DNA of 64,000 bases, from positions 1 to 64,000 of the forward strand of contig JAEYNP010000014.1 of the NCBI GenBank assembly GCA_023412495.1, read 5' to 3'. Positions 37,283-46,404 of the stretch are shown here, piece by piece. The notes beneath the pieces are model-generated. The model made no database searches. It worked only from the letters and a program-made list of their open reading frames with translations, and had not been told where the DNA came from. Within the stretch, counting starts at the first letter, position 1; the number at the start of each line of letters is the position of its first letter. The position numbers were made by a program, and so were the translations under genes. Source of the stretch: Pseudomonadota bacterium. Lineage in GTDB: Bacteria > Desulfobacterota > Desulfobulbia > Desulfobulbales > Desulfocapsaceae.

Positions 37283-38866
37283 TTATGAATTATTTTGTCG
37301 ATACTTGTCGTCGATCAGCGCCCGGATGAGCGAAGCGAGGAGGAGGAACATCACGAGCACGAAGGGCAGGGCCCCGACGATCGAGGCGGTCTGCAGGGCC
37401 TTCAAGCCTCCCGACGAGATCAGGACCAGGGCGAGTCCGCCAAGGACGACGCCCCAGATGACGATCAGCATCCTGTTGGCGCCGGCCTTTTGGAGATGGC
37501 TTTTGGCCATCGACAAGCGGCTGATGACAAAGGTCGCCGAATCGGCAGAGGTAATGAAAAAAGAGGCTATCAAAAGATTTGTAAGGATCGCCGACAGACG
37601 ATAGATCGGCAGCTGTTCAAGGGTTGCAAAAAGGGTGGCTTCGATGTTCTTCGCCACCGTCTCGACCAGGGGGACTTGTTCGAACAGCTGCATATGCAAG
37701 GCCGTTCCTCCCAGGATCGAGCTGAAGAGAAACGAGAAGAGCGCCGGCAGGATCATGACCATCAGGATGAATTCCCGGATGGTCCTGCCCTTCGAGATAC
37801 TCGCGATAAAGGCGCCGACGAAGGGCGCCCAGGCGATCCACCAGGCCCAGTAGAAAATCGTCCAGCTCTCCGTCCACGCCCTGTTGTCGAATAAGGCGAA
37901 GGTGGCCGACAGCGGGACGAGATGAGTGACATAATCCGCCAGGGCGGTAAAAAATGTCCGGACCAGGTAGGAGAGGGGGCCGCAGGCCAGAAAGAAGGAC
38001 ATCAGCACGAGCATAAGCGCCACGTTCCCCAGGGAGAGGAGCTTGATTCCCCGCTGCAGCCCGCTGAGGGCGGAGAGGACGAAGAGGACGGTTATGACGA
38101 TGATGACCATGTTTGTCGTCAGGGAATCGTTCGGGATGCCGAAGGTGATCGAGAGACCGCTGCCGATCTGCAGCGCCCCGAGACCCAGCGAGGTGACGAC
38201 ACCGAGAACGGTTGCCCAGACGGCGAGGATGTCGACGATGTTGCCGATGATCCCGGCCGCGGCGGTTGATGATTTTATTGTACCCCCGCCGCTCGCCAGG
38301 AACGGCGTGAGGCAGCTGGAGATGGTGCCCGGCAGCCCTTTCCGGAACTGGAAGTAGGCGATCGGCAGGCCGACCGCCACATAGGTCGCCCAGGCATGAA
38401 TGCCCCAGTGGTGAAAAAAGATGGAAAAGGCCAGACGGGCGGACTCGGCGGTGCCGGCCTCTCCCATCGGAGGGCCGGAAAAGTGGTAGAGCGGCTCGGC
38501 GATCGACCAGAAGACCAGGCCGATGCCCATGCCGGCGGAAAAAAGCATGGCAAACCAGCTCAGCGTGCTGAATTCCGGTTTCTCATCATCCTTGCCCAGG
38601 CGGATACTGCCAAGGGGAGAAAAGGCCAGCAGCAATCCGGCCAGGACAAAGATGTTGACAGAGGAGAGATAGAGCCAGCCCCAGACCCGGGTAACCCAGG
38701 CAAGGGCGGCGCTGCCCGCCCGGCCGAAGAGGTCGGGGTAGAAGGCGCCGAACACGATGAAGGGGAGGACGAGGGCGATGGAGCCGAAGAATATCACCCG
38801 GTCGATCCCGGCCCAGATACTTTTATTCACAGTCACACCGCTCCAGCTGTCTTCTCTCGCCCTCAT
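37283..38866 (-). CDS. BCCT-family betaine/carnitine/choline transporter
   Basis: A 527-residue membrane transporter of the BCCT family with about twelve helices. The signature region FYWAWWIAWAPFVGAFIASI followed by KGRTIREFIL marks the substrate cage, and GMGIGLVFWSIAEPLYHF with HHWGIHAW marks the core helices. The ATG at 38866 (GGGAG about 9 nt upstream) is favoured over a GTG at 38950. BCCT carriers move betaines with Na+ or H+. It lies 23 bp before the corrinoid gene, fitting uptake of the quaternary amine to be demethylated. It differs in sequence from the second BCCT at 40458-42008. Confidence 0.92.
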   Translation of the reverse strand: MRAREDSWSGVTVNKSIWAGIDRVIFFGSIALVLPFIVFGAFYPDLFGRAGSAALAWVTRVWGWLYLSSVNIFVLAGLLLAFSPLGSIRLGKDDEKPEFSTLSWFAMLFSAGMGIGLVFWSIAEPLYHFSGPPMGEAGTAESARLAFSIFFHHWGIHAWATYVAVGLPIAYFQFRKGLPGTISSCLTPFLASGGGTIKSSTAAAGIIGNIVDILAVWATVLGVVTSLGLGALQIGSGLSITFGIPNDSLTTNMVIIVITVLFVLSALSGLQRGIKLLSLGNVALMLVLMSFFLACGPLSYLVRTFFTALADYVTHLVPLSATFALFDNRAWTESWTIFYWAWWIAWAPFVGAFIASISKGRTIREFILMVMILPALFSFLFSSILGGTALHMQLFEQVPLVETVAKNIEATLFATLEQLPIYRLSAILTNLLIASFFITSADSATFVISRLSMAKSHLQKAGANRMLIVIWGVVLGGLALVLISSGGLKALQTASIVGALPFVLVMFLLLASLIRALIDDKYRQNNS

Positions 38867-38972
38867 CTCTTCGGTCTCCCTTGCACCTCTCGCAATGTAG
38901 TCTTTTCGCCCAATCTTCGCGTTGTGGCTTGATCTTGAACGAAGATCCACATTTCTGCAGGAGGCTCCTCTT

Positions 38973-40394
38973 TCAGCTGTTTTTCCGGCTGTTGACGTAC
39001 TCGGTCAGGTCGTGCTCGATGGCTGGGTCGATATCCGGCTTGACGTACTTGGCCAGCCGCTGGGTGAGCTTGCTGTCCGCCACCTCATGGATCTTCTTTT
39101 TCCCCGATGCCTCCCAGCTGTCGTAGTTGGTCCGGGCCATCAGGTCCGGGAGGAAGAACTCGGTCCGGCAGAGCTTGAAGGTCTTCGGCTGGGTCAGGTA
39201 CTGGCCGCCCGGGCCGACTTTCGCTATCATGTCGAGGTCGATGCTGTCGTCGCTGATCTCGATCGGCTTGAGCATCTGTCGGACCATCCCGCAGACCTCC
39301 TCGTCGATGAGGAATTTCTCAAAGCTCATGGCGATGTAGGAGCCGAGGATGCCGCAGGCGTGAAGGATGACGTGGATGCCGTTGCGGGCCGCCGTGTAGA
39401 GGGCAAGCGCCGATTCCGCCCCGGCCTGGGCGTCCGGGTAGAGGGCATCGGTAAGGCCGCCGCCCGACCGGCTGGGAAGCTTGTAGAACCGCGCCATCTG
39501 GGCTGTGTAGTTGACGTTCTTCGACAGTTCCGGCGCGCCGATCGACAGGGCCCCGGTCTTCATGTCCATCGCCGAGGAGGTGGAGCCGTAGACAACAGGT
39601 ACGCCTTCGCGGACCAGCTGCGCCAGGGCGATGCCGGTGAGGATCTCGGCATTCTGCAGGGCAAGGACGCCTGCCAGCGTCACCGGCCCTGAGGCACCCG
39701 CCATGATGAGGGAGGCGACGATGCAGGCCTGGCCGTGACGGGCCAGTTCGATGAGCGACCCGACCATCTCTTCGGAAAACTGCAGCGGCGACAGGGAATT
39801 GATGAGCGAAATCGAGACCGGCCGCTCCGTGATCCTGCCCTTGCCTCCCCAGAGGATGGAGGCCATCTCGATGCCGTCGAGCGCCCCCTGGCGGGAAGAC
39901 GGGCTGCCCATGAAGGGCTTGTCGCACAGGAGCATGTTGGAGAGCATCATGTCCATATGGACGGTCTCCACCGGCATGTCCGACGGCTCGACCATCATCC
40001 AGCCGTTCATGTCGAGGTACTTCGAGGTGTGGATGAGTTTGCAGAAGGTGTCGTAGTCCTCCATGGTAGCTTCCCGCTGCTGCCCCTGTCCGGTGATGAT
40101 GTAGGGGGCGCCGTAACCGGGGAAGAAAGCGAAGTCGTCATCGCCTACGGTGACGCTCTTTTTCGGGTTCCTCGCCTCGATGGTGAACTTCGCCGGCGCC
40201 GAGGAGAGCGCCTTCCGCAGTTGGGCCTCGGTCGGGAAGACGGTCTTGCCTTCAACCTTGTAGCCGTGTTTCTTGAAGATGGCGAGAGCCTCCTCTTCGT
40301 TGACGACGATGCCGGTGGTTTTCAGGAGTTCCATTGACGCGTCGTGAATCTTGGTCATCTGCGACGCAGTCAGCTCCTGCATTCTATCATACAT
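38973..40394 (-). CDS. mtgB: Non-pyrrolysine MttB-family methyltransferase (glycine betaine:corrinoid type)
   Basis: A 473-residue TIM-barrel methyltransferase of the trimethylamine methyltransferase (MttB) superfamily. The reading frame is intact with no in-frame amber codon, so it lacks pyrrolysine and belongs with quaternary-amine enzymes such as MtgB of Desulfitobacterium. Conserved segments include FFPGYGAPYIITGQGQQR, GSPSSRQGALDGIEMASILW, GVPVVYGSTSSAMDMKTGA and FYKLPSRSGGGLTDALYPDAQAG. Glycine betaine is the best-known substrate, but proline betaine, carnitine and gamma-butyrobetaine relatives exist, so the substrate is not fixed. AAGGAGGTAACC precedes the ATG. It lies between two BCCT transporters. 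Confidence 0.88.
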   Translation of the reverse strand: MYDRMQELTASQMTKIHDASMELLKTTGIVVNEEEALAIFKKHGYKVEGKTVFPTEAQLRKALSSAPAKFTIEARNPKKSVTVGDDDFAFFPGYGAPYIITGQGQQREATMEDYDTFCKLIHTSKYLDMNGWMMVEPSDMPVETVHMDMMLSNMLLCDKPFMGSPSSRQGALDGIEMASILWGGKGRITERPVSISLINSLSPLQFSEEMVGSLIELARHGQACIVASLIMAGASGPVTLAGVLALQNAEILTGIALAQLVREGVPVVYGSTSSAMDMKTGALSIGAPELSKNVNYTAQMARFYKLPSRSGGGLTDALYPDAQAGAESALALYTAARNGIHVILHACGILGSYIAMSFEKFLIDEEVCGMVRQMLKPIEISDDSIDLDMIAKVGPGGQYLTQPKTFKLCRTEFFLPDLMARTNYDSWEASGKKKIHEVADSKLTQRLAKYVKPDIDPAIEHDLTEYVNSRKNS

Positions 40395-40457
40395 GGTTAC
40401 CTCCTTGCAGCTTGGGCTCGTGCTTGGCAGCCCGAGCCCTTGTAGTTTATATGTTGT

Positions 40458-42008
40458 TTAACCTCTGCCTCCGGATGCGGAGTCTTCGCGCAGAGCGACG
40501 TAAATGCTGTAGCACATTACCAGCATGATCAGCATGAACGGAAAGGCCGCGGCAATCGAAGCGGTCTGCAGCGCCTTGAGCGCTGCCGTCCCACCTACCA
40601 GTATGAGCATGATGGTAATTGCACCTTGAGCGACACCCCAGAAACCCCGCAGTTTTTTACCCGGATCCATATCCCCGCCGGAGGTCAGCATCGCCAGCAC
40701 ATAAGTGGCGGAGTTGGCGGCGCCGACAAAGGAAGCGATGATGAGGAGTATCGCCAGCGGTCCCGTCAGGAAATAGCCGGGAAGCTGCTTCAAGGTGACG
40801 AATAAGGCGGTAGTGTAATCGGCGTTGACTGCCTCCTTGATGGCGCCGCCGCTGGTCTGATCCAGCTGAAATGCGGCGCCGCCGTAGATAGCGAGCCAGA
40901 TAAAGGAAAATCCGACCGGCAGCAGCGTCACCGCAAAAATAAACTCACGGATGGTTCTCCCCTTGGATACCCTCGCCACAAACTGGCCGACAAAGGGCGC
41001 CCATGCAATCCACCAGGCCCAATAAAAGACAGTCCAGCCGTTGATCCATTTGGCGTTGTCCATCCACAGAGTCTGGCCGACAAAGTTCTGCAGGTACGAG
41101 CCGAGCGTTCCGGTAAAGGTGTTGAGGATGCCGACCATGCCGCCGAACAGGAATATGAAGGCCATGAAGGCTATGGACAGCCATATCTTGAGATTGGCGG
41201 CAAACTGCATGGCCTTATGCAGGCCGGAAATGGTTGCCAGCGTGAAGAGAGCGGTAATGATCGCAATGATCACTGCAATTGTTGCAGGAGATGCCGGAAT
41301 ACCCCAGATATAGTTGAGGCCCGTGGCAATCTGGCTGGAGCCGAGGCCAAGGCTGGTCGCCACCCCGAAAACCGTCGCGAAAACGGAGAGGATGTCGATA
41401 GCCCTGCCGATTGGGCCATAGATCCTGTCGCCGATGAGCGGATAAAAGGCGGAGCTGATCAAAAACGGCAGCCCTCGCCTGAACTGAAAATAGGCAAGCG
41501 CCAGGCCGCCGATGGCAAAGATGACCCAGGCATGGATCCCCCAGTGGAAGAAAACGATACGCATTGCGGTGGCCATGGCTTCAGGAGTGGAGCCGGTTCC
41601 CACCGGCGGGCTGAGATAGTGCATGATCGGTTCGGCTACCGACCAGAAGACCAGGCCGATGCCCATGCCGCCACCGAAGAGCATGGCAAACCATTGGAAG
41701 TTGGTGAATTCCGGGCGGTCATCATCTTTGCCGAGTCTGATTGAACCATAGCGGGAAAGGGCGATTCCATAGGCAACCACCAGAAAGATGGCGACGGAAA
41801 GGAGATACAGCCAGCCAAAATCCGTGGTCAGGAAGGCAAAAACCTTGTTGACGACGGTCCCGGTCTGTTCCGGCAAGAACATGCCCAGGACGACAAACAG
41901 GAGAATGATTGAGGATGAGATATAAAGAACGGGATTTCCCTGGGAAACTTTCTCTCGTGCCGTCATGGCGGGGTCGAGAGTCCGGGGGGGACTAGTGCTT
42001 GATGACAT
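40458..42008 (-). CDS. BCCT-family betaine/carnitine/choline transporter (promoter-proximal)
   Basis: A 516-residue BCCT transporter and the first gene after the sigma-54 promoter. It shows the family motifs GMGIGLVFWSVAEPIMHY, FFHWGIHAW and FYWAWWIAWAPFVGQFVARV with KGRTIREFIFAV. I use the ATG at 42008, with AAGGAG 6 nt upstream, over an earlier frame from 42098 that would cover promoter DNA. The predicted transcript leader is about 67 nt. It would import the quaternary amine substrate of the downstream methyltransferase. Confidence 0.93.
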   Translation of the reverse strand: MSSSTSPPRTLDPAMTAREKVSQGNPVLYISSSIILLFVVLGMFLPEQTGTVVNKVFAFLTTDFGWLYLLSVAIFLVVAYGIALSRYGSIRLGKDDDRPEFTNFQWFAMLFGGGMGIGLVFWSVAEPIMHYLSPPVGTGSTPEAMATAMRIVFFHWGIHAWVIFAIGGLALAYFQFRRGLPFLISSAFYPLIGDRIYGPIGRAIDILSVFATVFGVATSLGLGSSQIATGLNYIWGIPASPATIAVIIAIITALFTLATISGLHKAMQFAANLKIWLSIAFMAFIFLFGGMVGILNTFTGTLGSYLQNFVGQTLWMDNAKWINGWTVFYWAWWIAWAPFVGQFVARVSKGRTIREFIFAVTLLPVGFSFIWLAIYGGAAFQLDQTSGGAIKEAVNADYTTALFVTLKQLPGYFLTGPLAILLIIASFVGAANSATYVLAMLTSGGDMDPGKKLRGFWGVAQGAITIMLILVGGTAALKALQTASIAAAFPFMLIMLVMCYSIYVALREDSASGGRG

Positions 42009-42086
42009 ATGCATCTCCTTTGTAAAAGGTAATGTTTCACCGTTGAACTGCTGTTCTTGTGCCTTTTCTCCTCGCTGCCCTCCTTG

Positions 42087-42102
42087 AGCAAAGGGCATGC
42101 CA
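42087..42102 (-). promoter_or_regulatory. Sigma-54 (-24/-12) promoter of the methyltransferase operon
   Basis: On the minus strand 42102-42087 reads TGGCATGCCCTTTGCT. It matches the sigma-54 consensus TGGCACG-N4-TTGC(A/T) at all but one position, with the GG and GC doublets correctly spaced. Transcription would start near 42076, about 67 nt before the first BCCT gene. An adjacent gene encodes a GAFTGA-containing sigma-54 activator. Confidence 0.85.
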
Positions 42103-42190
42103 CAACGTAGAGAACTTGCTAAGTTTGCCGTATGTTCAGGATTATCAGGGAATGGATAACTGGATTAGCTGCCGCGGATGTGGAAGTCCC

Positions 42191-42256
42191 TGAAAAATAT
42201 TTTTCTGTGAAAAATATTTTTCAGGAGAAAAAGTAAAGAGTGAAAAATATTTTGCA
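42191..42256. promoter_or_regulatory. Three-copy palindromic enhancer (activator binding sites)
   Basis: Three near-identical 16-mers occur: TGAAAAATATTTTTCT (42191-42206), the perfect palindrome TGAAAAATATTTTTCA (42208-42223) and TGAAAAATATTTTGCA (42241-42256). Their centres are about 122, 139 and 172 bp upstream of the predicted sigma-54 start site, the usual distance for activator-binding enhancers. They lie between the activator gene and the promoter. Confidence 0.75.
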
Positions 42257-42299
42257 GGTACGGCCGATCGGAATGAACGGTAGTTGGGGGCGTTGCAGA

Positions 42300-43859
42300 C
42301 TATTTGCCGGCGAAATATTCCCGACGCAAGCCATGCTTTTTCATCTTATAATGAAGAAGCTGGCGGGAAATGCCCAGCCGTAGCGAGGCTTGGGAAATGT
42401 TACCGCCGCTGGCGGTGAGGGCTGCGTACAGCGTACTGCGTTCCAGGCGGGAATAGCTTTCCGGGAGATTGGCGCCCGCAGTCAGCAACGGCTCGTCCTC
42501 CGACCTTTTTACGGCTGAGGCGGATGGTGGAAAATGGGCTTGCGGGACGGCCGCAGGCAGCTGGTGCGGGAGGGGGGACTCGGCCAGATCGTCGTCCATG
42601 GTGTCGATGGCGGCCGAGAAGTACTTCAACGACAGCTCCTCGTCGAAGCCGACGATGTTCAGGGCCCCTTCCAGGAGATGCTCCAGCTCGCGGATATTCC
42701 CCGGCCAGCAATAGCTTTTGAAGAGTTCGATCACATCCTCGGAGACTTCGCGAACGTTGGTGCCGAGGCTGGTGTTGAGTTTGACGAGAAAGTGGCCAAC
42801 CAACTCGGCGAGATCGTCCAGCCGCTCCCGGAGCGGCGGGATTTTTACCATGACCACGCCGATCCTGTAGAAGAGATCGATGCGCAGCTCATTGCTGTTG
42901 ATCGCGTCGCGCGGGGGCTTGTTCACCGAACTGATGATCTTGATATTGAGGTTGATTTCCCGCGTCGAGCCGATCCGTCGCACTTTCTTCTCCTGCAGTA
43001 CCCGGAGCAGTTTGGCCTGCAGCGGGAGCGGCATGCAGAGGAGCTCGTCGAGGAAAAGTGTGCTGCCGTTTGCCTGCTCGAGGAGTCCCGGCTTATCCAT
43101 GGCCCCGGTGAAGGCCCCCTTGGTGGTCCCGAACAGGAGGCCCTCCAGCAGGTTTTCCGGAATCGCCGCGCAGTTGACGGCGATGTAGGGCTTTTCGCTG
43201 CGGCTGCTGTGGTTATGGATCGACTGGGCGAAGAGTTCCTTCCCCGTGCCGGTCTCGCCGATCAGCATGATCGGCGAAATGGAGTCCGCGGCAGTCCGGG
43301 AAGTGTTGATCGAACGGGCCAGGTTGCGATTATGGCCGATGATGTCGGCGAAGGTGTAGCGGGTGCCGTTCTCCTTGACCGGCTTGATGTCGGGAATCGA
43401 GACGACCGGGGTGGTGTTGCGCAGGATCTGGTAGTCCTTGACGAAGCAGATCGCCCCCCATATCCGGGCGTTCCGATAGATGGGGAAGATGGAGTGGATG
43501 GTGTTGGCCACCTTGCCGAACTTGGTCTTATAGAAGAAGGTCCGGTTGCGGATCGGCCGGCCCAGCTTGATGCACAGCATGATGAGGCTGGTGTCGCCGC
43601 AGAGCTGGTAGATGTCGGTTACCTGCTTGCCGATCACGAAATTGCGGTCGAGGTCGTCGATCTGGGCCTGGGTTTCATTGTAGTAGTGGATGACGCCCCG
43701 GTGGTCGGTGATGATGACCCCTTCGTCCAAGAAATCCATCACCGAGATGAAATCTATGCTGGTCAGATCGAAGGTGCTCGACGATTCAGATTGTACGTGC
43801 TTGTCCATTGGCATGTCGCGGAACTGCGGCGGATTGCCGCTCTTTTCTTCTCCTGACAT
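42300..43859 (-). CDS. Sigma-54-dependent PAS-domain transcriptional activator
   Basis: A 519-residue bacterial enhancer-binding protein. An N-terminal PAS domain (about 35-145) is followed by the AAA+ domain with Walker A GETGTGKE (201-208), the sigma-54 contact loop GAFTGA (248-253) and Walker B STLFLDEL (266-273). A C-terminal Fis-type helix-turn-helix follows (about 475-510, GNISQASLRLGISRQLLHYKM). PAS activators of this layout sense small molecules directly. It lies just upstream of a sigma-54 promoter and three palindromes, and shares a 219-bp region with the divergent corrinoid reactivation gene. It is the obvious activator of the methyltransferase operon. Confidence 0.92.
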   Translation of the reverse strand: MSGEEKSGNPPQFRDMPMDKHVQSESSSTFDLTSIDFISVMDFLDEGVIITDHRGVIHYYNETQAQIDDLDRNFVIGKQVTDIYQLCGDTSLIMLCIKLGRPIRNRTFFYKTKFGKVANTIHSIFPIYRNARIWGAICFVKDYQILRNTTPVVSIPDIKPVKENGTRYTFADIIGHNRNLARSINTSRTAADSISPIMLIGETGTGKELFAQSIHNHSSRSEKPYIAVNCAAIPENLLEGLLFGTTKGAFTGAMDKPGLLEQANGSTLFLDELLCMPLPLQAKLLRVLQEKKVRRIGSTREINLNIKIISSVNKPPRDAINSNELRIDLFYRIGVVMVKIPPLRERLDDLAELVGHFLVKLNTSLGTNVREVSEDVIELFKSYCWPGNIRELEHLLEGALNIVGFDEELSLKYFSAAIDTMDDDLAESPLPHQLPAAVPQAHFPPSASAVKRSEDEPLLTAGANLPESYSRLERSTLYAALTASGGNISQASLRLGISRQLLHYKMKKHGLRREYFAGK

Positions 43860-44078
43860 AATACTTCAATTCGGAAGGACTTGCCAACCCTCTCGAGCGC
43901 GGGTGACCGTCTCTTTCCCGGAAGGCGTAATTTTAGCGATACACCCGGCATTTTTTTTGAAGTGGGAATTCGATTACGGTACGTTTCGGTCCGTCATGCG
44001 GCGGCTGTCCACGATCGAGGGAATTAGCCGTCCGGAATAATAGCATTATCACGTTCAGGAATAACAAGATCAAGGCAT

Positions 44079-45689
44079 ATGGCACGACTGCACTGCATTG
44101 AACTGCTGCCCCACGGGCGGAAAATTATGGCGAGCAGCGGAGACAACCTCCTCGAATCGCTGATGGCAGGCAACATCTTCCTACGCGCCGATTGCGGGGG
44201 AAAGGGGCGGTGCGGCAAGTGCCGGGTGGAGGCGATCGACGGGAGCGGCCAGGCGGTCGGGCGGGAGGCATGCATCCTGACGGTCGAGGGTGACATGCGG
44301 CTCGTTATTCCCGAAGAGTCGCTCCTGTCCGCCCACATCATCGACAAGGCGCCGGCGAACCTGCCGGCTTCCTTTGCTTCTGAAGCCGCGCAATCCCCAG
44401 GGCCGGATATCGTCCCTGGTTTTGCCGTCGATCTCGGCACGACGACGATTGCTGTTTATCTAGTCGATTTTGTTAAAAAATCGGTCATTTCCTCGATCGC
44501 CGTTAAAAACCCGCAGGCCCTCTACGGCGACGATGTGATGAGCCGGATCGGGCAGATCGGCGATTGCCGCGAGAAACTCCTCCGGCTGAAGCAGCTGGTA
44601 GTCAAGGCCATCGAGTGGGGGATCCGGGCCTTGCTCGCCGACACCCGGCTGCCGGCAGAACGCCTGGCGAAAATGGTGGTGGTCGGCAACCCTGCCATGA
44701 TCCATATTCTTCTCGGGGTGAGCCCGCTGTCTATCGGCATGTCACCCTATGCGCCGCAATTCTACGAGGCCCGAAAGACCCCTGGGAACGATCTTGGTCT
44801 CGCCTTTCCCCGGCTGATGGTGGAGACACTGCCCCAGGTTTCCGGTTTTCTCGGCGGCGACATCCTGGCCGCGGCCATCGCCACAGAGTTGTCCGAACAG
44901 CCGCCGGGCACTCTGCTCATCGATCTTGGCACCAACGGCGAGCTGGTGCTCAAAGGGATTGACGGCGTCTACGCCACCTCCTGCGCCACCGGTCCCGCCT
45001 TTGAGGGCGCGGCGCTTTCCTGCGGGATGCAGGCGATTCCGGGGGCAATCGATAAGGTCTCCATCTCGGGCCGTGATTTTGAGCCTGAATTTTCGGTGGT
45101 CAAGAGGGACGGCGGGGTGCCGGTCCGGCCGTCGGGGCTGTGCGGCTCCGGCGTCATCAGCGCGATTTCGGCCATGCTCCGGGCTGATATCATCGGCCCC
45201 AGCGGCCTGTTCGCACATGCGTCATCGATTCGAGGGTTGCTGGAATCGGCAGGAAACGGCCGGCGCTATCTCATTGTTCCGGCGGACAGGACGGCCTACG
45301 GCCGGGAAATTGTCATCAGCCAGAAAGATATCCGTGCCGTGCAGCTTGGCAAAGGGGCCTTAAGCACCGGCATCTTGTTCCTCATGCGGGCAGCGGGAAT
45401 TACCAAGCTGCACAGGATCCTGGTCGCGGGGGCTTTCGGCTCCTATCTCAACAAGGAAGACATGATCGCCCTGGGTATGATCCCCGCCATTGATCCTCGG
45501 CGGATTCAGGTGGTGGGAAATTCTGCCGGGGCGGGCGCAATCATGGCACTCTGCGATACAAAATACCTGTTTGAGGCCCAGGCTCTCGCCAGAGCAATGA
45601 CAGTGGTGGAGCTTGCCGCCAACAGCGATTTCCAAAATGCCTTCGTGCACAACTTGAGCTTTCCCATCACACAGGTGGGAAGCGGCTAA
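44079..45689 (+). CDS. Reductive activator of corrinoid proteins ([2Fe-2S] + ASKHA, RamA/RACE-type)
   Basis: A 536-residue protein that should reduce inactive Co(II) corrinoid back to Co(I) using ATP. The N-terminal plant-type [2Fe-2S] domain has Cys39-x5-Cys45-x2-Cys48-x16-Cys65. A linker follows, then the DUF4445 ASKHA ATPase domain with VDLGTTTIAVYLVD (about 115-128), LIDLGTNGELVL, SCATGPAFEGA and GAFGSYLNKEDM. Methyl transfer by corrinoid proteins occasionally oxidises the cobalt, so such an activator is needed. The gene is divergent from the sigma-54 regulator and next to the methyltransferase operon. It is a little shorter than some homologues because of a short linker. The start has only a weak AAGG site. 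Confidence 0.9.
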   Translation: MARLHCIELLPHGRKIMASSGDNLLESLMAGNIFLRADCGGKGRCGKCRVEAIDGSGQAVGREACILTVEGDMRLVIPEESLLSAHIIDKAPANLPASFASEAAQSPGPDIVPGFAVDLGTTTIAVYLVDFVKKSVISSIAVKNPQALYGDDVMSRIGQIGDCREKLLRLKQLVVKAIEWGIRALLADTRLPAERLAKMVVVGNPAMIHILLGVSPLSIGMSPYAPQFYEARKTPGNDLGLAFPRLMVETLPQVSGFLGGDILAAAIATELSEQPPGTLLIDLGTNGELVLKGIDGVYATSCATGPAFEGAALSCGMQAIPGAIDKVSISGRDFEPEFSVVKRDGGVPVRPSGLCGSGVISAISAMLRADIIGPSGLFAHASSIRGLLESAGNGRRYLIVPADRTAYGREIVISQKDIRAVQLGKGALSTGILFLMRAAGITKLHRILVAGAFGSYLNKEDMIALGMIPAIDPRRIQVVGNSAGAGAIMALCDTKYLFEAQALARAMTVVELAANSDFQNAFVHNLSFPITQVGSG

Positions 45690-45711
45690 GCCATCGGTTG
45701 ATCCCGGTTCA

Positions 45712-46404
45712 TTATTTCTTCCTGTGTTGAGTGTTTCCAGGGGCCGCGGCGAGTCGCCTGCGTCGGGCGAGCTCGGCCTCGGAGGGGGAGTCCGGAGCAA
45801 ACGACCCTGACTGGACGTTTCCCGCCCGGGAGTATGTCGCAACGATGACGCCGTTCGGTGAAATCTCGCTTGCAAGCAGGGTGAATGCGGCGGGAATCGA
45901 GCCCTCGGCAAATAAGCGCTTGCCCATGCCGAGCGTTATGGGGAATATCTTCAGCCTGAACTCGTCGACCAGGTCGTGCCTCAAGAGCGTCTGGATGAGA
46001 TTTCCGCTGCCATGAACCTGTATTTCCGGTCCCTCCTGCTCCTTTAATCTCCGGATCTCGTCTGCGACATCGCCAGCTATCACCTCGGAATTGCTCCAGT
46101 CGAGGTGTCTCAGCGTCTTTGAGGCCACGTATTTCTTTGCCGTGTTCAGTCCGGCTGCAATGGCATCGCCCTCGGTCTGCACATACGGCCAGTAGGCCGC
46201 AAATATCTCATATGTCCTCCTGCCGAGCAAGAGATCAAAGGGTTCCTTCATCTGTTTATCCATCACCTTGCCGAGGAACTCGTCAAAGTAACCGGCTACC
46301 CAGCCGCCGTGGCTGAATCCGCCGGTAGGATCTTCATCAGGCCCGCCCGGAGCCTGCATTACGCCGTCGAGAGTTATGAAAGAGAGAACGATGATCTTTC
46401 TCAT
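45712..46404 (-). CDS. RibD C-terminal/dihydrofolate reductase-like protein
   Basis: A 230-residue protein of the RibD_C/DHFR-like fold (YyaP/YwjB group), NAD(P)H-binding reductases of mostly unknown substrate. Typical features are ITLDGVMQAPGGPDEDP near the N-terminus, LLLGRRTYEIFAAYWP (about 58-73), VHGSGNLIQTLLRHDLVDE and FPITLGMGKRLFAEG. GGAGGTGCCGGC precedes the ATG. A basic tail after residue 205 is not part of the family and may be disordered. It converges on the corrinoid activator gene with 22 bp between and shows no functional link to it. Confidence 0.87.
   Translation of the reverse strand: MRKIIVLSFITLDGVMQAPGGPDEDPTGGFSHGGWVAGYFDEFLGKVMDKQMKEPFDLLLGRRTYEIFAAYWPYVQTEGDAIAAGLNTAKKYVASKTLRHLDWSNSEVIAGDVADEIRRLKEQEGPEIQVHGSGNLIQTLLRHDLVDEFRLKIFPITLGMGKRLFAEGSIPAAFTLLASEISPNGVIVATYSRAGNVQSGSFAPDSPSEAELARRRRLAAAPGNTQHRKK

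Noticed and set aside
37295..37894. A 199-codon frame antisense to the first BCCT transporter
   Set aside because: It is a charged low-complexity antisense frame with no domain. The BCCT reading has all family signatures.
38973..40394. Possible pyrrolysine-containing trimethylamine methyltransferase
   Set aside because: The frame has no internal amber codon and no pyl genes are in the window, so it belongs to the non-pyrrolysine branch.
42191..42256. AT-rich palindromes read as terminators of the sigma-54 regulator gene
   Set aside because: The stems have no GC core, there are three regularly similar copies, and their distance from the -24/-12 promoter fits enhancer sites better.
36602..42300. 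Cobalamin riboswitch upstream of the corrinoid operon
   Set aside because: I looked in the gaps and leader for a B12-box-like sequence and saw none.
44080..44096. TGGCACG near the corrinoid activator start as a sigma-54 promoter
   Set aside because: It overlaps the start codon and the -12 region lacks TTGC, so it is coding sequence by chance.
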